A stretch of 64,000 nucleotides of DNA from Siderastrea siderea. Taxonomy: Eukaryota; Cnidaria; Anthozoa; Scleractinia; Rhizangiidae. Below, in pieces: positions 23,307 to 34,099 of the stretch. The notes under the pieces were generated by a model. That model did not search any database. It was not told the DNA's origin and saw only the letters and a list, made by a program, of their open reading frames with translations. The DNA lies in NCBI GenBank assembly GCA_964030785.1, contig OZ034970.1, positions 37,871,901 to 37,935,900 on the forward strand, in the 5' to 3' direction. How positions within the stretch are numbered: the stretch's first letter is position 1; each line of letters opens with the position of its first letter. Made by a program: the position numbers and the translations under genes.

Positions 23307-24576
23307 ATGAGAGTTTTCATAGGCTCGCTCCTCCTCTGTTTCGCGTGTGTCTCTTTGACCGCACAATATGAAGCCGGTCAGCCTGAGTACGCCATCTTGT
23401 TTGACGCAGGATCGAGTGGAACTGGGATGAAAATCTACCAGTTTTTGGCCGAAGGATCATCGTTACAACCCTCTGACGTCAAAGAAAATAGTCCCTCTCT
23501 TTCCCGTAACGCCAAGCCTGGAATTTCAGACCTAGCTGCAGATCCTTCTCAAGTTGAAGCTTACATGACGCCTCTGCTGGAGTCCGCCAAGAAGACCATT
23601 CCACAAGACAAGCATGCGTCGACTCCAATATATTTGCTGGCCACAGTGGGAATGAGGCTTTTGCATGAAGATCAGGCGAACGCCACCTAAGATGAAGTCA
23701 GAAAACTTTTTCACGATAAAGTCAAATGCCTATTTCTTTTTGAAGACGATAATGACGCTAGAACTATCTCAGGCACAGTCGAAGGGATCTATTCTTGGGT
23801 TACAGTAAATTTTTTGGCAGGCATTTTTGGTTCAAATAAAAACTCATATGGCAGTTTAGATCTGGGTGGGGCATCACATCAAAATTCTTGGGATTTTGAA
23901 CATAAAAAAAATCTCGAGATTTTTGACAAAGTGGTTGGAGGAAGAACCTACAATGTTTTTGCCCGTAGCTATTTGGGATACGGTCAGGACCAAGCCCGTG
24001 AGCGCTATTCAGGATCCATTGCTGAAAACGCCAACTGCACTGAGAATCCTCACTGCGTTGTGAAAAGTGCTTGCTATAATAATGGTTTTAAAGAATCCCT
24101 AAAAGTCAATGATAAGGAACACATATTTGAAGGGACGGCTCGGGCTGAAACCTGTAAGAAAATAATTCGTGAACTGTTTTTCTGTCGATCAGCAGATTTG
24201 AAAAAGTGCCCCTTCTTCGACCAACCCAAGTTAAGAGGAAAATTTTACGGAGTTTCGTCCTTTTATTATGTGTTACAACCATAGAAGCAGTTTGCTCTGA
24301 TTGTGAAAACAACCTTGTCACTCCAAGAAAAATTAATAGGTCCTCTAAGTTATTCTGTAACAAAGATTACAACGATATAAAAGAAGACCCTTACGCTAAG
24401 AATGACTGTTTTGCTGGCAACTTAATCTACGAGCTGTTAACCGCAGTTACAAGGTTCATCTAAATAAGAAACTAAGGGTTGCTAATTCACTGAATGGGTT
24501 TGACTTGGGCTGGACCCTGGGTGCGGTGCTGGATAACGCCAGGGTGATGAGCATAAGCGGTATACCAAGAAAATAA
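23307..24576 (+). pseudogene. NTPDase (GDA1/CD39 family) copy 2, frameshifted
   Basis: The exon has the same layout as copy 1: signal peptide (MRVFIGSLLLCFACVSL), DAGSSGTGMKIY, VEGIYSWVTVNF, GSLDLGGASHQ, then after shifts GFDLGWTLGAVL and the end GIPRK. Lesions are TAA at 23688-23690, a one-base loss before the TAG at 24282-24284, and another shift near 24437-24441. ACR1 has Gly in place of Arg (GSSGTGMK), and ACR2 has ATVGMRLL, changes at conserved motifs. The lesions differ from those of copy 1, so the two broke independently or each contains separate errors. Upstream DNA is duplicated too, so this is a segmental duplicate and not a retrocopy. Confidence 0.85.
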
Positions 24577-24676
24577 ATAACTTTTGCTCAATTAGGCTCA
24601 ATTTAAGTTAACGTTTAAAGGCGAAAAGCAAAGTTGTAAGTGCATCATACAGTGTATTTATGCAAAAAGGAATCAA

Positions 24677-24682
24677 AATAAA
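24677..24682 (+). terminator. AATAAA polyadenylation signal, NTPDase copy 2
   Basis: AATAAA lies about 100 bases after the inferred stop at 24574-24576, a position similar to that in copy 1. Confidence 0.45.
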
Positions 24683-24718
24683 GTATATTTTACAGCACGT
24701 AACACTGTTTGCTGTATT

Positions 24719-25072
24719 TTGTTTTTATTTAAGAGATTAAGCATCGCGTTTCTACGACGAACGATTACATTGTCGTCTGCCTCGGGCTACGTAAATTTCT
24801 TTCGTAAACTCACCAACAACAGGATACACTTAAAAACGCACGCACAAACAAGTGAGAACACCAGCGACAGTTGTCCACCAACACAACATAACTGCAGTGG
24901 GCGCGAGAACTATAATTATCGTTATACGTCCTGGGGGCAGCTCCATAAATCTCGTTTTTCTTCATTCGGTTTCCAAAAGCTTCAATATTGTCTTAACTGC
25001 GACCCCACTCCTTGCGAAACAATGCTGTTTACAAAGGACACTATTTTGCGCGCGAAAGACAACATCGTATAG
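24719..25072 (+). other. unrecognised open frame
   Basis: A 117-codon frame with several cysteines (CLNCDPTPCETM) has no signal peptide, domain, splice site or duplicate that I can see. It is probably chance. Confidence 0.15.
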
Positions 25073-25226
25073 GGTTAGGATATTTTTTTAAAACCGAATT
25101 CAGTTGTAACACGGAAAAACTGGTGTGAAACTTCTGACGAAGATTGTATAGGCTCTTGAATCATCGAGATCTGGTTAAGGCGGAAATCACTAGACCACCG
25201 TTTCACTGAACTTTCCCTAGATATTT

Positions 25227-25404
25227 AAACAATAGAGTTCTGTCGAAAGCACTATCGTGTGATAGGTTGCCCGAGAAAATTTGAAGTTCACAACAAATAT
25301 TAGCCCGAGAACGACTAGTTCGAGGGCTTATATGAAGTTTGAACATCAAATTTCCGAGGGAACCTATCACACATAGGGCCTGAGACAGAAGGACTCTATT
25401 GTTT
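25227..25404. mobile_element. MITE-like hairpin, 178 bp
   Basis: It starts AAACAATAGAGT and ends with the reverse complement, and inverted similarity continues inward (gtgtgataggtt, aaatttga-gttca) nearly to the centre. No coding capacity. This is a typical miniature inverted-repeat element. Confidence 0.7.
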
Positions 25405-26284
25405 TCATTGTGCAACGCTAAATTTTGAGTAACAATTGCGAAAAATCGGCACTATGCGCTGATAGGCGCCCTCTGAGGAGAGACACTATCACGTCACGTG
25501 ATCGATTTCGACCAATGAGAGCGCGCCAAAATTGAGCGTTATAACATAAAACATGATAGTCACTTTATTTCCAATGTTATTCTCTCAAGAGTGAGTGCTG
25601 CTGAAGAGCTTTCATTTCAAAGGTCCGTGGCACTTCAGAAAAGTTTGCACAGAAGTTGGATTTCAGTTAATCGACTGAAGGCTTTGTTTGTTTGATTAAC
25701 TTTGATCAACCTTAGTTCAACGTTTGTTGAGCGATTGTTGTTCAAATGTTGAAATCGAAAGTTATGTTTTGTGGAAATCTCTCCGAATGGTTTCAACACC
25801 AGCATTTAAATAAAAGTCAATTAGTTGCCAGTAAGATAAAAGTGACTAAAAAATAGCTTGCTACCGCTTCATGTTCAGTTTCGTGTTACCATATTATCTT
25901 GTTTTTAGTTTTATTGCGTTCTGATTCCCAGTCACAGTTCTCATGGTTCCTTGCCACTTAGAAAGTTCCGTGTCATGATACTCCTTTCGTAGAAAGACAT
26001 CTCACAATAAACCATGACCCTTAAACTCCTAGATATAACTAGTGAATTTCTCACTACTTCATTTGATTGCCTAACTGTATAGCTGGTCAATTAAACCAAT
26101 ATTGTCAGCCCAACTATTATCCTTTAATTTCTGAGAACTGTCCAATTAAGGATTAATTTTGGATAGTTTCAATTAGGACTTTCAGATAGGAGAGTTTGTC
26201 AGAGCCAATCGAGAAACCAGCCAATCAACACAAAGCATAACGTCAGCACTGTAAAAAGGACGTCCTGTCGCAATGTTAGTTGAC

Positions 26285-26790
26285 AATGGCGGAAAACAGT
26301 CAAGATTTGCCAATCTTTTCAGCAATAGTAACGCAAATGAGAGATTTCCTACGTTGCCAGAAGAGGAGCTTGCTACCCTAAGAAGCAAAAACCAAAACCA
26401 AACCACCTCCAAGAGTAAAAAAACTTGGCTGAAGGTTTTCAACGAGTGGAAAGTGCAGCGTAACGAAGCCGCCGAGAAAGTTAGAAGATATCCCTTGCCA
26501 TGAGCTAGATGGAATTCTTTGCCGTTTTTTTCTTTTGCTGAAATTAACAAAACAAAAGCGTTGACGAATACGAACCAGAAAGTCCGGTCGTCATGCAGTG
26601 CTCGTTGGAACGCCATTGAAAAATCTGTGGCAGAAACTACATTATTTTGCGCGATCGTGAATTTGCAACTTCTAGGCAACAATCTGAGGGGAAAGCAAGA
26701 AAATTAAGAGTGAAGGGTTACGGAAAGCGAAAAATGCCTCATGTGCTTTAAGACCTTTAAGCAAAGCAGACGAAGAATTCCTCTGGCAGG
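26285..26790 (+). pseudogene. decayed ZMYM/QRICH1-like (Crypton-related) gene fragment
   Basis: Reading across frames gives MAENSQD, RFPTLPEEELATL, TWLKVFNEW, ELDGILCRFF, DEYEPESPVVMQCSLERH, RDREFATSRQ and DEEFLWQ, in the order seen in animal proteins with the domain derived from Crypton tyrosine recombinases. Stops and shifts interrupt it (TGA after LERH, two TAA before DEEFLWQ), and the recombinase half is absent. It ends near a GTTGAT donor-like site. It is a dead first-exon copy. Confidence 0.55.
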
Positions 26791-26799
26791 TTGATAAAC

Positions 26800-27828
26800 A
26801 TTCTTATTGTAATTTTTCCCATCCTTATTGTATGTGTTATTTCTGTACACTATATTTTCTTCTTTGAATGAATATTTTGAAAATAATATTACTGTAAATA
26901 AGAACAGTCTTCGATTTTTTAAATTTTTACAGTATTCTATTTTTCATTATATTGTTGTTATTCTATGTGATTATGGCATTCTATTTTAAATAATTTGGAA
27001 ACAAAAGAAATTCTCAACATTTCAGTCTGCCTTTCTTCAAGGATAATAGTTTTGGTGACAATACTGGATTAAATGACCAGCCATATAACTAATAAGTTAG
27101 AGGACTACATGCTGTCCAATTTGGAAATAATTGGTTTCAAAAAATTCCTCTGACTGTCCTCGGAATTATTTTCATCCAATTATTTCCAAATTGGACAGCA
27201 TGTAGTCCTATTGCATCTACAAATTGAACCCTATGAGCCCTAATAGTGACGAACATAAAATTTCGCTTTACTTGAAAAAATCACGTGATTAGAACAGAGG
27301 AAGTGATCGCCAAACATAAGATGTCTTGATAGTTAAACAAATTAATTCCCTTACTAGTACCATACGAAATGTATTGTGAACAGTAAGAGGTATCAGGGCA
27401 TTAAGGGTTCAGAGACACTCTCTGGTAAAAAGATCGAATTTTTATTTACCTAAATAAATGCCATTTTGCCATTCTAAATTAATGCGTATATGTTTCATCG
27501 ACCAACGTGCAACAAAATTTTGAAACGGCCGCATAACATTTAAAGATCCAACATTTTCAAGAACAATGAAAATGTTGAGGCGACGCCAAATCCAAATTTG
27601 AATTAAGCAAGTATAAACCAAGTGAAATTTTCTTCAACTCCGTCAATCTTGAGTAAACTTTAAAGCAAATATTGAAGGCATTTTAAAGGCGTTTAAATAT
27701 TGTTTTTAATTGCTGATAGTTTCGTGGTGGAAACAATGACGATACAGGCTTGTTGCTGAAACTAATTGAGGGAGCAAAAAGAGTCTTTCGCAAATAAATA
27801 AAGGGCAAAATGAATATACATAATGCTT
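26800..27828. other. region without genes; contains a perfect hairpin
   Basis: AT-rich sequence with no recognised coding region apart from the 109 bp hairpin at 27101-27209. Confidence 0.5.
27101..27209. repeat. perfect 34 bp inverted repeat
   Basis: Arms 27101-27134 and 27176-27209 are exact reverse complements (AGGACTACATGCTGTCCAAT...) around a 41-base loop. It could be a very short MITE or a small-RNA precursor; no other copy is present in the window. Confidence 0.85.
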
Positions 27829-28278
27829 GTATCACCCATAAATGTGATAACAACGGTAAATGTGTCAAATGTACTACCAACCATAAATGTAAACACGATC
27901 AACTGTAAATGCAAAAAATGACTGCAAAGCTCTAAAAAAGTCGTCTATTGCATAACGACACTGAACCATCTAAGCAGCCCAGTGCAATAAAGAGAACTGC
28001 AATGCCCAATGAAATCCTCTTAATATTTTTGTCACAAAGTGGTTTTCGGGATTTATGCTTAAGTTACCCGCTTAAAACAGTTCTAAATTTCAGCCATTTT
28101 GTGGTCTTTTAGTATGTCTTTGGTTGAAAATTTATTGCATTTATGGTTAGTCATTTATTACATTTATGGTTGATCGTTATTACATTTATGGTAGGTATTA
28201 CATTTGTGGTTCATTCTTATTGCATTTACCGTAAGCGAGTATTACATTTATGTTTGTTATTGCATTTATGGGTGATAC
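27829..28278. mobile_element. MITE-like element with iterated ATTTATGG motif
   Basis: GTATCACCCATAAATG at the left end is inverted at the right end (28263-28278). The motif CATTTATGG or its variants is repeated several times inside, facing one way on the left (27838-27910) and the other on the right (28138-28270). The centre (27910-28135) is unrelated. No gene is carried. Confidence 0.65.
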
Positions 28279-28980
28279 AAAGCTGTTAGTCAAAAAGTGG
28301 CAGAGCTCATATATAAACTGAGTACAATTCACCTGTATAAATAAGACAATAGATTGAGCAGTTTTCAATTGAGTGTCCAAAGTAACTTGTGTTGCTTTGG
28401 TTTTGCTTTACCACTTTCTCAACCAATCAAATGTAAAACCAAAACCAATTGCGACTTGCTCACACGCGTTTTCCCCTGCTTCACGCTAATTACTTGTATT
28501 TGATTCGAGTTCTGGTTAGTTCAGTGGTTTTGTTGTTTGGTTCCCGTTGTCATTGGTCAGAGTAATTACTTTAGTTTTGGTTTTACGGCACTTAATTGAA
28601 AACCGCTATATGCATGAACGCATGACAAAACAATACCAGCAGTGCTGAACATGTTCCGTCTAAGGAAGACAGGAATTTATCTTCTGTATCTTTTAATGAC
28701 ACTGGTGAAATATCAAAATTATAGAAATTATTTTGTTCAAACTTGTCTTAAAAAGTCAATTTGAGCTCATAAAGATTACAAATTTTGTGAGAATATTTGT
28801 TAAGTAAATAACATACACATGAAAACGTGCATTAAGTATCCCGATATTGCGAATAACCACAGGGAAAAGTGTTCTGCTGTTCCTTTATGTAGTCTACAAT
28901 AAAACAAATTGAACACTTTGGTAAGCACTGAAGTGTCGAGCCGGCTTATCTCACTTCAGCAACGTATAGGTTTGAATGAA

Positions 28981-29999
28981 ATGCGACTTCATCGTTCACT
29001 TGCCTTTGTTCTTTTCGCTGGCTGCATTTTCATTACTGGCAACCTTTTCTATCTACACAAAAGGCTTTACAAAAGAAAGACTTTTCGCCAAGACAGCTTT
29101 GTGGCACATGCCACTAAAATTGGCAATGAGACGTCTACAAAACTCTCGACAAAAAGTGCTGCAGTGTTAAGAACAATTTATTTACCTTACGCAAACCGAA
29201 CAATGTCTTCCTTTAAACCTGGCGGATTCGATTGGTGACAATTACGCTTGCAACTGCGATGTTATAGTGCTTAGTTATAAAGCGAAGTGTAAAGAGTTAA
29301 CGCCCTCTCACGTGACCTATGTATACGAACCGCAAAGTACTTGGGAATCAGGACGAAATACACTCTACGTTTGCGCTCTAAATAGAGCAGCCTCGTATCA
29401 TTATTACGTATTTTTAGATGATGATATTACCCTGAAATTTAACGACTTAACACCGCCAGAAATGAAGAAGTTGCAGTCTTTTAAAGCTGTCCAAGAATGG
29501 CTTTTAGATTACGAACCCGCAGTCGGTGTCCTGGATTATGCTGAACATCACGGCGCAAAGTGAACTTTAAATAGAAGGAAACTAATATGCGGTATTAATG
29601 ACACACCTTTGGTTCTTCCCGTGGTGTGTTTCGATGCTATGTTCCATGCGTTTCATTATAAGGCTGTCGCTCACATTTTACCATACAACACACAATACAA
29701 AAACGAAATTTGGTGGGTGTCAGCTTTACGCATTATGTCGCTTCTTGAACTCAAGCTCCGAGGTCACGCTCTGTTGTTTGCAGCGGTGACTGATGAAAAC
29801 CCTAAACATATGGCGACCGCTTATTACGGAAATTCAACAGCAGGCGCCGGCGGTTTATAAAAGCCACGCTATATTTAGGAATTTTAAAGAGCAATTAACG
29901 GCGTATACCTTGTCTTCGTCAACATACTGCATGAAGGTAACCCGTCACCTTCCAATTGTACCTTACGCACATTTTGATCGTGAAACGCTGTCCAAGTAA
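28981..29999 (+). pseudogene. glycosyltransferase-like type II membrane protein, copy 1
   Basis: An intronless gene with a short cytosolic start, one hydrophobic anchor (SLAFVLFAGCIFITGNLFYL) and a luminal domain with FLDDDITLKF, a DXD-like metal-binding motif typical of glycosyltransferases. The family is not one I can name. Lesions relative to copy 2 are one extra base near 29170, a Trp-to-stop TGA at 29561-29563 (GAK then stop, where copy 2 has GAKW), and a loss of about 35 bases near 29810. The 3' end (FDRET-SK and TAA) is shared. Dead as assembled. Confidence 0.7.
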
Positions 30000-30167
30000 A
30001 ACCGTCGAAATATAGTACAGTGGACAAGACAATTCTGATTTATCTATTTGTTTTAGTTCCAAAATTTTGTTTGACACCCATTTTCACTGCCGGTTTTGGC
30101 GAAAGTCGATCGAACAGACTATAGGGTAGAAACTTTGCATTTCCAGTACGATAAATATTTAAAGAAA

Positions 30168-30600
30168 TAGTCGGGTACACAGGAGCCCAAAATGTGACAC
30201 CCACGGGTATTTTTGTCTGATTTTTGGCAGCATAGCTATTTTTACTAACTCGTGTACGCTGATTTCGAAAATCATTGTTGCCAAGCTCAATTCTTGTGTT
30301 GAGAGGGTGTTATGGGGCATTTAATTATGAAGTCATTGTCCAAATAAGGAGTTTTCTTTTCTTTAGCAATTTTAAGTTTAATAGATCCAGAAATTCTTTC
30401 AAAGCGTTTTTGGTGTACTGCAAAGATGATTCTAAGAATTTCTGACAGTTTTTACGCTGTTTCTATGAATATCGAGCTGTCACGTGACAATTGCCCACGC
30501 CCTCTTATATAAAATTCACCTTATTACAGGTATAGTTTTGACTTTTTGTTGAAAAGCGAACGTGCTTATTGTATTAATAAAAAGTTGATATTGAAATGAG
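30168..30600 (+). repeat. left terminal inverted repeat
   Basis: Pairs with 33420-33848. Differences are mainly single-base changes over the outer 385 bases, with gaps near the inner end. Confidence 0.85.
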
Positions 30601-30905
30601 AAAGAAAAATGTTATCGTCATGCCACGCTGAATCTACGAGCTAGCGAGCATCAAGAACGACGTCATGACAATGTCCACATATCGAGTTTTCCATTTTTTC
30701 AGCTTTGTGGTAGGAAAATGGAGATAACCTCATCGTTGTTACACTGGGAGATAAAACTTTATTAATATTGTTTGTCTTGCATATTGCTGAATCTAAGTCA
30801 TTTCACAATGTACACTGTCTGTCACGGGCTCGTGATGGTGACTTTGGTTGAATTCATGTAAAATTAGCGAAATCAAATTAACGGGACGTTGCTCCTCACT
30901 CTTAG

Positions 30906-31215
30906 GTTTAAATAATAAATAATAATAAATAAATAATAACAATCTTTTATTAGGAAGCTCCATCACTAAAAAGTGGTTTACATAGAGGTCCTAACACTAG
31001 ATATATATTATATAATGATACAATTAAAATCTATAAATTAGAGCTAAAACCGAAATATATAAATAATTACAACATATACACTACAAGGATTAAAAAAATA
31101 AATAAATAAATAAATTTCTTATGATATTGTTAATCCTTATTGTAAATATTACTAATAAATCTACTAAACTCTTTCAAAAACACGGAACTAATATTGCTTT
31201 TTATCAAGCGTCTTT
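30906..31215 (-). mobile_element. LINE-type 3' fragment
   Basis: On the minus strand a poorly coding stretch leads to AATAAAAGATTG followed by an irregular (AAT)n tail (30906-30945), as expected of a 5'-truncated non-LTR retrotransposon. It sits inside the transposon interior, so it inserted after or with that element. Confidence 0.45.
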
Positions 31216-31337
31216 AATGCGTTTTGGAGCCGGTTGATTCAGCAATTTGCGTCGGTCTTGGTGCATCCACACAGTCCAGTGCACACGACATGCGACTCTC
31301 TGCATTTACAGCGAAGAATCGCGCAGCCAGTGGCGCA

Positions 31338-33162
31338 TCAGTATGAAACCATCTCCAAACAGGCCCTCGGGATTGGATCTAGTATCATAAATACAGAGAC
31401 AAGTAGGTCTTCTGCTAACACCCAGTCTGTCTCCTCTGGGTTCGGAAGCACCGGTTTCTGAATGCGCACCTGACCCCACACCGCGGTTTGGTAGTGTCGT
31501 CCCTCCAAGTGTTGCTTGAACGCGTCGCTAGTCGGTGTTAGCTTTTCTGGGCTACTGATGTTGCCAAGTAGCACGACACAAGCCAAGTCAAAAGATCCCT
31601 CCGATGTCTTATACATTCGACAAGCAAACTTTTCTGCGGATGCAAAGGTGTCAGCATCGAGGACGTCTTCGCCTACCGAGGAGAGAAGATCAAAGGGCTC
31701 TCCATCCACGCAGTCTTCTTTGAATGTCCAAAGATCAGTGAACGAGGTGCTGTCACAGCCGGTGATGGCGTGAAATTGTAAAAATGCACTTGACGAGTTA
31801 GGAGGGAGATTTGCTGAGACCTCCTCCAAAAGTATGTACTTTGGCTTCTTTGAATTTCCTGCCCATGTCCACACCTTTGATGAGAGCTTAGCGCGATGCG
31901 CCATGAGAAGTAACAACACGCAAGTGTCTCGAGCGGAAACTACAACGTTGTCGATATGCCCGATTTCATGAAGAACAAACCTCGTATCGGCTTCTTTGTG
32001 GTTGGATCTCAAAACGGCTGCATCAAGGCTAGGATCCGAGCAGAGAACATCCTCTTCGTTTGAACATCCGCCAGATACTACCATGTCGTGTCAGCAGGTG
32101 CTTGCACGATAAGTTAGTCTGAGAAAAACCGTGCTAAGTCCGCTTTGTTGTCTCCTAGTGCCAGAAATGCTTGTCACTTGATAAGCAAAGGAACCTATCT
32201 TCCTTTAATAACTCTGTGCACAGGCTGTGCCGTGTTCTTGGAGCGTTGACTTCTTGTCGTTGCTTTGATGGAGTGCCTGCGATAATGATCGAAAAACACG
32301 TGGATCCTCTGGTATCCAGAACCTTTCCGTAACACAGCGTCCAGGGAACAGCCCTCAAAGCCACCGAGAGTCTTTGCTTTCTCTGATTTTTCAATAGCTG
32401 CCACCAGAGCAAAGCCATCGATGCACATAGCAGCATTTCCTTGAACTGTAACTGACTCCGAGCGCTTGAACTTTTCTGTCGGAACGTCTGCTAAAATAGA
32501 CTTGTTTCCCGTTCGCATGGTGTGGTTCATTTCTGCGTTAGCGCATGCTGGAATATGGCTTGCTTGTTTACCTCGTGCCAGGCTTCATACGCTGTCACTA
32601 GACGACATACGATATTCCGGTCCACATGCAGAATCTTTCTCTTCTCGGAGCTAGTTGCAGCACTTTTAACTTGATAAAGGTTAGCACATGTAGGCGGATT
32701 ATTCTTGGGAATAGGGTCAACGAAGTTTTCTTCCGCCCCTTCTTCCCATAACCGTTCTTCTTCTTCTTCTCTGTCTGCAGACAGCAGCCCCCGTTCCACG
32801 AATCTTTCAAGCTGGATCTGTCCCAAAGAACGAGCTTGGACGAGAGACTGTTCAATTTCTGGAGTCGCAATATCTTTTGTGGCAATGTTTTGCAGTGTCC
32901 TATTTGTCTGTGACGAGAACACCCCAAATTTTTGTAGTGTAGAATGTCTACGTAGAGCATTCTCAGCTTCATTATCTTGCTTCTGTCTCTCCTTAGCACT
33001 CTCTTTGTGGATCAAGCGGTCGTCGCGGTGTATGTCAAACATTGCTGATGTTTGCGCAGCAATGTGGGAACGCAAGTTGCGGAATAAAGCCCATCTGCTA
33101 ACCGCTGAGGGTGTCCGGCCTTGTGATACCAACGATGCCGCCACCCTTCTTTCCAGTCGCAC
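31338..33162 (-). pseudogene. transposon-encoded FEN/PIN-like nuclease, broken into three frames
   Basis: Three consecutive minus-strand frames form one gene. 33162-32527 is a charged helical region ending AWHEVNKQAIFQHALTQK. 32530-32195 contains FDHYRRHSIK. 32084-31338 contains HKEADTRFVLH, VVVSARDTCVLLLL and HAITGCDSTSF. These blocks (D-Y-S-K, EADTR, DTD, TGCD) are the signature of a large metazoan family with acidic residues placed as in PIN/FEN nucleases; the family reading is from memory. In this copy the second aspartate of DTD is Cys. Between the last two frames the text LGDNKADLARFFSD precedes a stop. Domain order is preserved, so the lesions are small indels. Confidence 0.6.
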
Positions 33163-33419
33163 TCCGCTTCCAATTCTGGCGTTTGCACATTAAAAATTTA
33201 ATATTGTTTTTAATCTCCAAAACAATAAAAAAAAATTCCAGTGGGCAAATGCGAAAGCAATACGCGTACGCTTCAAATAAATCCACCCTTTGTCTTTTCA
33301 TTAGTTTTCACCTTTGAATCAGCGGTAAAAAGTTTTAACCTTACTTTAATTAGGGTAGGCACGGGAAGGTTTCCAATTGCCAAGAACTCGTGCTATTGAC
33401 GATATTGAAAGGGTTGCAT

Positions 33420-33848
33420 GTTTTCAATTGCAACTTTTATTAAAACAAGAATCACATTCGACTTTCAAAAAATGTCAAAGTTATATCCGTGATAACGTGA
33501 ATTTTATATGAGAGGACGTGGTCAATTGTCACGTGAAGGCTCTATATTTGTAGAAACAGAGTAAAAACTGTCAGAAATTCTTAGAATCATCTTTACAGTA
33601 CACTAATAACGCTTTGAGAGAATTTCTGGATCTAATAAACTTAAAATTGCTAAAGGAAAGAAAACTCCTTATTTGGACAATGATGTCATAATTAAATGCC
33701 CCAAAACACCATCTTAACCCAAGAATTGAGCTTGGCAACAATGATTTTCGAAATCAGCGTACTCGAGTTAGTAAAAATAGCTATGTTGCCAAAAATCAGA
33801 CAAAAATGCCCGTGGGTGTCACATTTTGGGCTCCTGTGTACCTGACTA
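33420..33848 (-). repeat. right terminal inverted repeat
   Basis: Reverse complement of 30168-30600; ends GACTA next to the flanking AAA. Confidence 0.85.
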
Positions 33849-34099
33849 AAATCAGATAGTAGACTAGGAGGAACTAATTGAAAAAATATTCAGACTGACT
33901 TCTATGACCTTATAGGGGACATTGCCCTTTAAATAAAGTAGATATTATTAATTATATAAAGTCACAGGGAATGCTTTTTGGGTGTCTGGCGTGTCCTTGG
34001 AGAAAATGCATCACATTTCGTAGTGCACCATTTTTTTCCTATTTAATTAAAAGTGAATTCAACTCTTCTCCTTAATTCTTTTTGAGGCAATTTATAAGG

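Larger units (their letters stand above)
30168..33848. mobile_element. 3.7 kb DNA transposon with about 425 bp terminal inverted repeats
   Basis: The ends read TAGTC(G/A)GGTACACAGGAGC and its complement; inverted similarity runs inward to about 30600 and 33420. Flanks are AAA on both sides. Unit 2 has the uninterrupted site (aagaaatcagata near 39810), so the element added itself plus a 3 bp copy of AAA. The interior carries a minus-strand gene in three frames (31338-33162) and a LINE 3' fragment (30906-31215). No classical DDE transposase was seen. A 3 bp target duplication and an XPG/FEN-like nuclease recall what has been reported for Academ elements, but I cannot confirm membership. Confidence 0.8.

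Noticed and set aside
16598..24576. NTPDase copies as processed retrocopies because the coding part has no intron
   Set aside because: Promoter, leader intron and upstream sequence are duplicated along with the coding exon, which retroposition would not do.
27829..28278. CRISPR-like array
   Set aside because: Spacing of the repeated word is irregular, orientation changes halfway, and the DNA is clearly animal nuclear.
32705..33193. 162-codon plus-strand frame within the transposon
   Set aside because: It is the complement of the minus-strand transposon gene and shows only its low-complexity Ser/Glu region read backwards.
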